64,000 nucleotides of DNA, taken from the NCBI GenBank assembly GCA_001803165.1, contig MHAZ01000012.1, positions 1-64,000 on the forward strand, read 5' to 3'. Made by a program: the position numbers and the translations under genes. The notes under the pieces are model-generated. The model did no database searches and was not told the origin of the DNA. It was given only the letters and a program-made list of their open reading frames with translations. This DNA is from Stygiobacter sp. RIFOXYC2_FULL_38_25 (GTDB taxonomy: Bacteria; Bacteroidota; Ignavibacteria; Ignavibacteriales; Melioribacteraceae). Shown here piece after piece: positions 15,808-22,832 of the stretch; position 1 is the first letter of the stretch, and each line of letters starts with the position of its first letter.

Positions 15808-16983
15808 ATGATTACATACGAAGAAGCCTTAGAAATAGTAAAAGAAAAAATCCGCCTACTCGGAACTGAGAAAACAGAAATGATGAAAAGCCTAAACCGG
15901 GTTTTACGGCAAGATGTTTTTTCGGATATGAACATGCCGCCGTTTGATAAATCGGCAATGGATGGCTACGCTTGCAGAAGAGAAGACATTGCAAATGAAC
16001 TTGAAGTTGTAGAAACGATTCAAGCCGGCTATCTGCCGAAATTTGAAATTGGAAAAAATCAATGCGCTAAAATTATGACCGGGGCAGCGATTCCAAAAGG
16101 CGCAGATTGTGTAATCATTGTTGAGGAAGTGAATGAACTTTCTGGCAGCAGAATAAAATACCGTAAAGAAAAAACGTCAGCTAATATTTGTTATAAAGCT
16201 GAGGATGTTGTTATTGGGCAAAAATTATTGGAAGCCGGAACAAGAATTACTGAAAAGGAAATAGCCTCACTTGCCTTGACCGGTTGTGTAGAACCAATTG
16301 TAAGTATTAAGCCAAGAGTTGGAATTATTACTACAGGCGATGAAATTGTTGAGCCGGTAAATATTCCTATAGAATCGCAGATAAGAAATACTAATGCTTA
16401 TCAGTTGCTTGCGCAATGTGAAAACTTCGGTTGCGAAACAAAGTATTACGGAATTGTTAAAGACACCAAAGTTGAAATAGCGGCTTCCATAGTTAAGGCA
16501 AAGCAAGAATGCGATTTGATATTGTTAACCGGCGGTGTTTCGATGGGCGAGTACGATTTAGTACCGGCGATATTAAAGAAAACCGGCTTTGAACTACTAT
16601 TCGAGAAAGTTGCAGTTCAGCCGGGTAAACCAACTGTGTTTGGGAAATGTGAAAACACTTTTGCATTCGGAATGCCCGGCAATCCGGTTTCATCATTCAT
16701 CGTATTTGAATTTTTTGTAAAAGAATTTTTAGCCGGATTAATGGGTTTGAAAAACTATTCAAAAACTCTCTCTCTTGAAATGGGATTTGATTTCAGACGT
16801 AAACGAAATGAACGTTTAGCACGCATTCCGGTTAAAATAAATGCAGATGGAAAACTTGATGCCATTGAGTATCACGGCTCGGCGCATATTAGCGCTTTTG
16901 CTTTTGCGGATGGAATAATTTCAATTCCTATTGGTGTAAGTGAAATAAAGAAAGGAACAATTGTAAGTGTTAGACAAATTTGA
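15808..16983 (+). CDS. moeA: Molybdopterin molybdenumtransferase
   Basis: 391 aa. Inserts Mo (or W) into adenylylated molybdopterin. MoeA signatures: MPPFDKSAMDGYACR near 49, KIMTGAAIPKGAD near 88, VGIITTGDEIVEP near 170, LLTGGVSMGEYD near 233, VQPGKPTVFGK near 266 and FGMPGNPVSSF near 287. The C-terminal domain IV is present. It is followed by moaA, whose GTG start overlaps by 17 bp. Confidence 0.95.
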   Translation: MITYEEALEIVKEKIRLLGTEKTEMMKSLNRVLRQDVFSDMNMPPFDKSAMDGYACRREDIANELEVVETIQAGYLPKFEIGKNQCAKIMTGAAIPKGADCVIIVEEVNELSGSRIKYRKEKTSANICYKAEDVVIGQKLLEAGTRITEKEIASLALTGCVEPIVSIKPRVGIITTGDEIVEPVNIPIESQIRNTNAYQLLAQCENFGCETKYYGIVKDTKVEIAASIVKAKQECDLILLTGGVSMGEYDLVPAILKKTGFELLFEKVAVQPGKPTVFGKCENTFAFGMPGNPVSSFIVFEFFVKEFLAGLMGLKNYSKTLSLEMGFDFRRKRNERLARIPVKINADGKLDAIEYHGSAHISAFAFADGIISIPIGVSEIKKGTIVSVRQI

Positions 16984-17767
16984 ACGAACTATAAATTATT
17001 TGCGCATCAGCGTTACGGACCGGTGCAACTTGCGGTGTGTTTACTGCATGCCGGAAGAAGGAATCAAATTGATTGATCACTCTTCCGTTCTTTCGTTTGA
17101 AGAAATAGCAGAGTTTACAAAAGTTGCCGTTGAAATGGGAATTTCGAAAGTTAGAATTACCGGCGGCGAACCGCTGGTGCGAAAAGGAATTGTTAATCTC
17201 ATCGGCATGATTTCAAAGATTAATGGAATTGTAGATTTATCTATGACAACAAACGGTTTGCTGCTTGAGAAATATGCGCAGCAATTGAAAGATGCCGGCT
17301 TGCAACGAGTAAATATTAGTCTTGATACGATTGATGAGCAAAAGTTTTCAGCAATCACCCGTGGCGGAAATATTGATGAAGTTAAGAAAGGAATTGCAGC
17401 GGCAAAAAGCGCTGGATTACACCCAATAAAAATTAACTGCGTTATAAAGAAAAGTATTGATGAGCCGGATGCGCTTGACGTAAAAAAATATTGTGAAGAA
17501 AACGGATTGGAAGCGCGCTTCATTTACGAAATGGATATTGAGAAAGGTGAATTCGGTGTTGTTCATGGCGGTAGCGGCGGAGATTGCGCAAATTGCAACC
17601 GTCTGCGCTTGACGAGCGATGGCTTCTTAAAACCATGCTTGTTCAGTGATATTTCCGTTAATATTAGAAAAGTTGATTATAAGGAAGCGCTTCGCTTTGC
17701 GGTTGAGCAAAAACCGGCTTGCGGAAATTCAAGCACTTCGCACAAATTTTATAATATAGGAGGATGA
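16967..17767 (+). CDS. moaA: GTP 3',8-cyclase, short form
   Basis: 266 aa from GTG. A radical-SAM enzyme for the first step of molybdopterin synthesis. N-terminal cluster DRCNLRCVYCMPEEG (CxxxCxxC), SAM-binding RITGGEPLVRKG, and C-terminal [4Fe-4S] motif CANCNRLRLTSDG...C (Cx2Cx13C). It keeps the C-terminal Gly-Gly needed for cyclase activity in characterised MoaA. It is about 60 residues shorter than usual: the segment between RFIYEMD and the C-terminal cluster is condensed to about 20 residues. The codons for Gly-Gly (17759-17764) overlap the AGGAGG ribosome-binding site of moaC, and the tga abuts the moaC ATG. Confidence 0.88.
   Translation: MLDKFERTINYLRISVTDRCNLRCVYCMPEEGIKLIDHSSVLSFEEIAEFTKVAVEMGISKVRITGGEPLVRKGIVNLIGMISKINGIVDLSMTTNGLLLEKYAQQLKDAGLQRVNISLDTIDEQKFSAITRGGNIDEVKKGIAAAKSAGLHPIKINCVIKKSIDEPDALDVKKYCEENGLEARFIYEMDIEKGEFGVVHGGSGGDCANCNRLRLTSDGFLKPCLFSDISVNIRKVDYKEALRFAVEQKPACGNSSTSHKFYNIGG
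17758..17763 (+). promoter_or_regulatory. moaC ribosome-binding site inside the moaA end
   Basis: A perfect AGGAGG lies 4 nt before the moaC ATG at 17768. It overlaps the two terminal glycine codons of moaA, so a protein motif and a translation signal share the same bases. Confidence 0.7.
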
Positions 17768-18226
17768 ATGGAAAAGTTATCGCATGTTGATGAAGAAGGA
17801 CGCGCGAACATGGTTGATGTGAGTGGAAAGAAAATCCAGTTTCGTACTGCAAGAGCAGAAGGATTTATCCGACTTCAGTCTGAAACTGTAGCACTTATCA
17901 AAGAAAGCAAAATGAAGAAGGGTGATGTTCTAACAGTTGCTGAGATTGCCGGCATCCAGGCAGGAAAAAAAACAAGTGAGTTGATCCCCCTTTGTCATCC
18001 TTTACAAATTACAAAGCTCGATGTTAAAGCAGAGCTGAAAGAAAACGGTGTACTTATTTCAAGCTATGCAAAGTGTGTTGGTCAAACCGGAATTGAAATG
18101 GAAGCGCTGACGGCTGTTTCAACGGCACTGCTGACTGTTTACGATATGTGCAAAGCTGTTGATAAGCAAATGATTATCGGCGAAATTAAATTGATTGAAA
18201 AAACAAAAAGTGACTTAGCAGATTAA
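17768..18226 (+). CDS. moaC: Cyclic pyranopterin monophosphate synthase
   Basis: 152 aa. Converts 3',8-cyclo-dihydro-GTP to cyclic pyranopterin monophosphate. Motifs: SHVDEEGRANMVDVSGK at the N-terminus, AGIQAGKKTSELIPLCHPL near 65 (active-site Lys/His region), GIEMEALTAVSTALLTVYDMCKA near 110 and the GEIKLIEKTKSD end. Full length for the family. It starts directly at the moaA stop. Confidence 0.96.
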   Translation: MEKLSHVDEEGRANMVDVSGKKIQFRTARAEGFIRLQSETVALIKESKMKKGDVLTVAEIAGIQAGKKTSELIPLCHPLQITKLDVKAELKENGVLISSYAKCVGQTGIEMEALTAVSTALLTVYDMCKAVDKQMIIGEIKLIEKTKSDLAD

Positions 18227-18230
18227 ACTT

Positions 18231-18289
18231 TTGCGCCTCCGCGTCTTTGCGAGATGTTTTTTTTCTCGCCAAGCCGCAAAGTCGCTAAA
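18231..18289. repeat. Palindromic repeat of the TCTTTGCG / CGCAAAG type
   Basis: Imperfect inverted repeat (cgcgtctttgcgaga ... tctcgccaagccgcaaagtcgc) around a T8 run, between moaC and the MOSC-MogA gene. The same words recur at 34774-34834 and, in part, at 53509-53540. A mobile or extragenic palindromic repeat family is likely. Confidence 0.55.
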
Positions 18290-18304
18290 CAAAAAGGAAT
18301 AAAC

Positions 18305-19237
18305 ATGAACAGCTATATAGTTTCCCTAAATATTTCCGAAGAAAAGGGAACAATAAAAACCCCGAGAGAACAAGTTGAGATTAACAATTTAGGTGTTGTC
18401 GGCGATGCACACTCAGGCAGCTGGCACAGACAGGTAAGTATGCTTGCACAGGAAGACATTGATAATTTTTCTCTTCTTGATGCCGACAATAGAAAATTTT
18501 TGCCCGGCGAATTTGCAGAGAATATCACAACCAGCGGAATTGATTTTAAGAAGGTTGCTATTTTAGATCGCTTCAAAATTGGCGAAGTAGAATTGGAGTT
18601 AACTCAAATTGGTAAAAAATGCCACGGTGATGGCTGCGCAATTTATGTTGAAGTTGGTAAATGCGTAATGCCTAAGTCCGGTATTTTTACCCGTGTAATT
18701 AGTGGCGGAGTAATTAACAAGAATGATAAGATTGAATATTCGCCACGACCGTTGAAAATAAAAATAATAACCCTTAGTGATCGCGCGTTTAGTGGTGAGT
18801 ACAAAGATTTAAGCGGTCCGGCAATTAAAGAAATGCTGACAGATCATTTTGCAAACAAGCGCTGGCATGTTGAATATCTCTACTCACTTATTCCTGATGA
18901 TAGCGAAAAACTTATTGCCGAACTTCAAAAAAGTATTGATGAAAAAGTTGATGTCATTTTCACAACAGGTGGAACTGGAATCGGTCCGCGCGATATTACA
19001 CCCGAAGTAGTAGAAAAGTTTTCGGATAAGTTAATTCCCGGAATTATGGATCAAATAAGACTAAAGTTTTATGATGAGATACCATCATCAATATTGAGTA
19101 GATCAGTCGCTGCGGTAAAAAACGAAACATTAATTTTTTCTTTGCCGGGAAGTGTAAAGGCTGTTGAAGATTATGTAGGTGAAATATTAAAAGTATTGGA
19201 ACATGCAATTCTGATGGTTCACGGTTTGGGACACTAA
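18305..19237 (+). CDS. MOSC domain-MogA/MoaB fusion protein
   Basis: 310 aa from the ATG at 18305, preceded by aaaaagga. Residues about 1-145 form a MOSC domain (GVVGDAHSGSWHRQVSML, GEFAENITTSGI, LTQIGKKCHGDGC with the conserved Cys). Residues about 155-310 form a MogA/MoaB domain (IITLSDRAFSGEYKDLSGP, FTTGGTGIGPRDITPE, IFSLPGSVKAVEDY). MogA-type domains adenylylate molybdopterin before metal insertion by MoeA; MOSC domains are thought to handle sulfur for Moco. Last gene of the Mo/W operon. No moaD or moaE is present nearby. Confidence 0.9.
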   Translation: MNSYIVSLNISEEKGTIKTPREQVEINNLGVVGDAHSGSWHRQVSMLAQEDIDNFSLLDADNRKFLPGEFAENITTSGIDFKKVAILDRFKIGEVELELTQIGKKCHGDGCAIYVEVGKCVMPKSGIFTRVISGGVINKNDKIEYSPRPLKIKIITLSDRAFSGEYKDLSGPAIKEMLTDHFANKRWHVEYLYSLIPDDSEKLIAELQKSIDEKVDVIFTTGGTGIGPRDITPEVVEKFSDKLIPGIMDQIRLKFYDEIPSSILSRSVAAVKNETLIFSLPGSVKAVEDYVGEILKVLEHAILMVHGLGH

Positions 19238-19239
19238 TA

Positions 19240-19271
19240 AAAAAAGCCTTTGCAGTAAACACTACAAAGGC
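19240..19271 (-). terminator. Rho-independent terminator of the P5CDH gene
   Basis: Stem gcctttgcagt / actacaaaggc (one mismatch) with loop aaac. On the minus strand it is followed by T7, giving a strong terminator about 50 nt past the P5CDH stop. On the plus strand the T run is missing, so it serves the MOSC-MogA operon less well. Confidence 0.75.
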
Positions 19272-19288
19272 ACTCGTTATAATTAATT

Positions 19289-19314
19289 TAGCCCACGGAT
19301 TAATCCGTGGGCTA
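19289..19314. repeat. 26-bp perfect palindrome (agcccacggatt arms)
   Basis: Perfect inverted repeat with no spacer, centred at 19301/19302, between convergent operons. It may form a hairpin in either transcript or be a dispersed palindromic unit; there is no second copy in this window. Confidence 0.6.
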
Positions 19315-19321
19315 ATGAAAT

Positions 19322-20959
19322 TTATTTTTCACTCATGAATGGATAGCGGAAATCGCTTCTTGGTACAAAGCTTTCTTTAATTGTTCTTGGAGAAACCCAA
19401 CGGACAATATTTAAGAAACTTCCCGCCTTATCATTTGTACCGCTTGCGCGTGCGCCGCCGAAAGGCTGTTGCCCAACAACCGCACCCGTTGGTTTATCAT
19501 TAATATAAAAATTACCGGCAGCGTGCTTTAGAATTCTATCTGCAGTAACAATTGCTTGTCTATCTTCCGCAAAGATTGCACCGGTTAACGCGTATGGAGA
19601 AGTCTGATCGCAAATCTTTAATGTCTCTTCAAACTTTTCATCTTCGTAAACATAAATCGTTAGCACCGGACCAAAGATTTCTTCTTCAATCGTTTTGAAT
19701 TTTGGATTTGTTGTTACAATAATTGTTGGATTGATGAAATAACCAACTTTATCGTTGTATCTGCCGCCGACAATTATCTCAGCGTCTTTCGCTTTCTTAG
19801 CATATTCAATGTAGCTCACAATTGAATCGAAAGCGGCTTTATCAATTACAGCATTATTGTAGTTTGTAAAATCTGTAACCGGACCGGTTTTCAATCCTTT
19901 CAAATCTGAAACAAGAATTTTTTTCAATTCCGACCAGATAGACTTAGGAATGTAAGCGCGTGAAGCTGCAGAGCATTTCTGTCCTTGATATTCAAAGGAA
20001 CCTTGAATCAATGCAGTAGCTAATCCGCGCACATTTGCGCTTGAATGTGCAAACACAAAATCTTTGCCGCCAGTCTCTCCAACTATTCTTGGATAAGTTT
20101 TGTACTTATTAATGTTGTTACCAATAATTTTCCACATTGATTGAAATACTTGAGTGCTTCCGGTAAAATGTAAGCCCGCAAAATTAGGATCGTTAAAAAC
20201 CACATCGCCGATTTTTTGTCCCGAACCCGGAATGAAGTTAATTACTCCCGGAGGAAGTCCGGCAGCTTCTAAAAGTTTTATCATATAGTAAGCAGAAAGA
20301 ACGCTTGTTGCCGCCGGTTTCAGAAGTGCAACGTTTCCCATAATTGCCGGAGCGCCGGGTAAGTTTGCGTTGAACGTTGTAAAGTTAAATGGAGCTACTG
20401 CAAAAATAAATCCTTCAAGTGGGCGGTATTCCATTCTGTTCCACATTCCGTGTGGTGAATGAGGCGGCTGTTCTTGATAAAGTTTGTAAGCATAGTGAAC
20501 ATTGAAGCGGAAGAAATCTGCTGTCTCGCAAGCTGAATCAATTTCTGCTTGATGAGCGTTTTTACTTTGTCCCAACATTGTTGATGCAAGAATTGTGTAG
20601 CGCCAATCTGTTAACGTAATCATGTCGGCGGCACGCATGAAAATAGCTGCACGGTCCTGCCATTCCATAGAAGACCAGGTTTTCCATGCTTCCATTGCGG
20701 AATCAATTGCCATCTGAACTTCTTTTGTACCTGCTTTATGATATTTGCCAAGAACATGTTTATGATTGTGCGGCATTACAATATTAGCTGTATCACCGGT
20801 TCTAATTTCTTTACCGCCGATTATGAGAGGAATATCAACAACTTGATTTTGCATTTCTGCAAGTTTTGCTTTGAGTAGAGCGCGTTCCGGCGAGCCGGGC
20901 GCAAATGTTTTTACCGGTTCGTTTTCCGGCATTGGATGATGAAAAACTGCATTAGCCAT
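19322..20959 (-). CDS. pruA: L-glutamate gamma-semialdehyde (P5C) dehydrogenase
   Basis: 545 aa, ALDH superfamily, the long type resembling mitochondrial ALDH4A1. Oxidises glutamate semialdehyde (P5C) to glutamate with NAD+, and in that family also 3-hydroxy-P5C to 4-hydroxyglutamate. Features: APFNFTTFNANLPGAPA, HFTGSTQVF, VGETGGKDF (Glu base), GQKCSAASRAY with catalytic Cys329, EEEIFGPVLTIYVY and QQPFGGARASGTNDKAG. It lacks the proline dehydrogenase domain of PutA; that enzyme is encoded separately at 28421. Transcribed away from the HypD operon with a kinase gene between them. Confidence 0.94.
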   Translation of the reverse strand: MANAVFHHPMPENEPVKTFAPGSPERALLKAKLAEMQNQVVDIPLIIGGKEIRTGDTANIVMPHNHKHVLGKYHKAGTKEVQMAIDSAMEAWKTWSSMEWQDRAAIFMRAADMITLTDWRYTILASTMLGQSKNAHQAEIDSACETADFFRFNVHYAYKLYQEQPPHSPHGMWNRMEYRPLEGFIFAVAPFNFTTFNANLPGAPAIMGNVALLKPAATSVLSAYYMIKLLEAAGLPPGVINFIPGSGQKIGDVVFNDPNFAGLHFTGSTQVFQSMWKIIGNNINKYKTYPRIVGETGGKDFVFAHSSANVRGLATALIQGSFEYQGQKCSAASRAYIPKSIWSELKKILVSDLKGLKTGPVTDFTNYNNAVIDKAAFDSIVSYIEYAKKAKDAEIIVGGRYNDKVGYFINPTIIVTTNPKFKTIEEEIFGPVLTIYVYEDEKFEETLKICDQTSPYALTGAIFAEDRQAIVTADRILKHAAGNFYINDKPTGAVVGQQPFGGARASGTNDKAGSFLNIVRWVSPRTIKESFVPRSDFRYPFMSEK

Positions 20960-21012
20960 GCTATTTCCTTGATAATTAAATTCAAAAATCTTTATTGGTA
21001 TAACGAAGAACT

Positions 21013-21873
21013 TTAGTCGGAAAGTTCACTCTTGTTAGGAAGTGTAAAAATGAATTTACTGCCTTTGTTTATCTCGCTTTCCACCCAAATTTTTCCCTCA
21101 TGCTTCTCAACAATCTCTTTGCAGAGAACCAGTCCCAATCCATTGCCGCTTTCTTTGTTGGTTCCGTGAGTGGTGAATTGAATGTCTATTCTAAACAACT
21201 TGGGAATATTTTCTTGTTTGATTCCAACTCCGCTATCCGCAACAACTACCAAGACCATATCGTCCTCTTCAAAGGCGGTTATTTCAACAGTTCCGCCGGA
21301 GTGAGTAAACTTAATTGCGTTCGAAATTAAATTACGCAAAAGCAATGAGAGCATATCATCATCTGCAAATATCTTTTGCTTTGGGTTGATGTTTATGGCG
21401 AGATTAATTTTTTTGTTTTTAATATTCGATTCAAACAGGCGCAAGACTTTTTGCAGCTCGCCGGTCAAATTCAAATTTGCCGGTTCCATAATCATTCTGC
21501 CGGATTGAATGCGCGACCAGTTTAATAAATCATCTAAAAATTTGTATTGAGTGTGAAGAGCTTCGTTAAGTGAAAAAACAAGTTCTTTGAAGTCGGCTTT
21601 ATCAAGCGTTTCATATTCTTCCACCAAATATTTTGAAATGCTAAGTAAACCTTGAAATGGTGAGCGGAGATCATGAGCGATTATTGAGAAGAACTTATCC
21701 TTAGAAGCATTAATTTCGTTAAGCTCTTCGTTTTTCTTTTTGATTTCTTCTTCACGCGCTTTTAGGTTCAGAATCAGAAGTTGATTGCTTTCGGAAACAT
21801 CTTTTAGTTCTTCTACTTCCTGATGAAATTTTTCAAACGCTTGAGAAGAATCACCCTTAAGAATATCATGCAT
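21013..21873 (-). CDS. Cytosolic sensor histidine kinase
   Basis: 286 aa. No membrane segment or recognised input domain. Residues about 10-60 form a coiled coil (QEVEELKDVSESNQLLILNLKAREEEIKKKNEELNEI in pieces). HisKA has IIAHDLRSPFQG (His67). HATPase boxes: N (LLRNLISNAIKFT), G1 (VVADSGVGIKQENI) and G2 (NKESGNGLGLVLCKEI). No response regulator is adjacent. It sits between P5CDH (53 bp upstream of that start) and the divergent HypD operon, so a role in controlling imino-acid use is possible but unproven. Confidence 0.88.
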   Translation of the reverse strand: MHDILKGDSSQAFEKFHQEVEELKDVSESNQLLILNLKAREEEIKKKNEELNEINASKDKFFSIIAHDLRSPFQGLLSISKYLVEEYETLDKADFKELVFSLNEALHTQYKFLDDLLNWSRIQSGRMIMEPANLNLTGELQKVLRLFESNIKNKKINLAININPKQKIFADDDMLSLLLRNLISNAIKFTHSGGTVEITAFEEDDMVLVVVADSGVGIKQENIPKLFRIDIQFTTHGTNKESGNGLGLVLCKEIVEKHEGKIWVESEINKGSKFIFTLPNKSELSD

Positions 21874-22023
21874 TAAATTTCAGAATCCCTCGAAAAAGTG
21901 GTAGCAATTTAACACAATAATTTGAACAGCTAAAATTATTCTTTATAAAATTCCGACCGGAAGTTCGCTATGAATTTGGATATTCTTATTTTCACAGAGC
22001 AAATAGAAGTGTTGAATTTCCAA

Positions 22024-22830
22024 ATGGCGTGTAGCGGTTACATATTCGACATAAAGAAATATTCTGTTAATGACGGTCCCGGAATTAGAACAACTGTTTT
22101 TCTTAAGGGCTGTCCGTTAGTTTGTACATGGTGCCACAATCCCGAAAGCCAACGCAACGAGCCGGAAGAAATTGAGAACTGTTCCTTTCGCTGGAATCTT
22201 CACGCTGATCATTCAAAGAAAAATACTGTCGGCGCAAAAATATACGTAGATGAAGTTATTCGTGAAATTGAGAAAGACAGAATGTTCTACGAGGAATCAA
22301 AAGGAGGCGTTACTTTCTCAGGCGGAGAGCCAATGCTGCAATTGGAATTTCTTAGCTCGGTATTAACAGAATGCAGAACCCGCGATATTCATACTGCGAT
22401 TGATACAACCGGTTACGCACCTTTCGCTGACTTTGAAAGGATTTACGACTCAACAAACATTTTCCTTTACGATTTGAAATTGATGGATGAGGAACTTCAT
22501 TTTGAGTTTTGTGGAGTTCCCAACAAACTCATACATGAGAATTTAAGAAAGCTTGCGGAACTCGGCGGAAAAGTTATACTCAGAATTCCCGTCATTCCTA
22601 CAATTACGGCTACAGAAAAAAATATCAATTCGATGATAGAATTTATTTCTTCACTTAAAAATATTCGCGAAATTGACTTGCTGCCTTTTCACAACACTGC
22701 GAAATCGAAGTATGAAAGAATGAAAAGGCTAAACAAGGTTGCCGAGCTTATTCCGCCAACTGATGATTACATGAATGAATTAAAAAACAGATTCAGCTTA
22801 CTTAACATTCCGGTGAAAATCGGAGGATAA
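22024..22830 (+). CDS. hypE: Glycyl-radical enzyme activating enzyme for HypD
   Basis: 268 aa from the ATG at 22024; an in-frame ATG at 21970 would add 18 non-conserved residues. Radical-SAM cluster C30-x3-C34-x2-C37 in KGCPLVCTWCHNPES, with GPGIRTTVFLKGC before it, as in PflA-type activases. GGVTFSGGEPMLQ is the SAM-binding GGE motif. It lacks the extra two-cluster ferredoxin insert of some activases. It should place the glycyl radical on the enzyme encoded 2 bp downstream; the product ends Gly-Gly and its ggagga codons form the next gene's ribosome-binding site. O2-sensitive by family. Confidence 0.88.
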   Translation: MACSGYIFDIKKYSVNDGPGIRTTVFLKGCPLVCTWCHNPESQRNEPEEIENCSFRWNLHADHSKKNTVGAKIYVDEVIREIEKDRMFYEESKGGVTFSGGEPMLQLEFLSSVLTECRTRDIHTAIDTTGYAPFADFERIYDSTNIFLYDLKLMDEELHFEFCGVPNKLIHENLRKLAELGGKVILRIPVIPTITATEKNINSMIEFISSLKNIREIDLLPFHNTAKSKYERMKRLNKVAELIPPTDDYMNELKNRFSLLNIPVKIGG

Positions 22831-22832
22831 AA

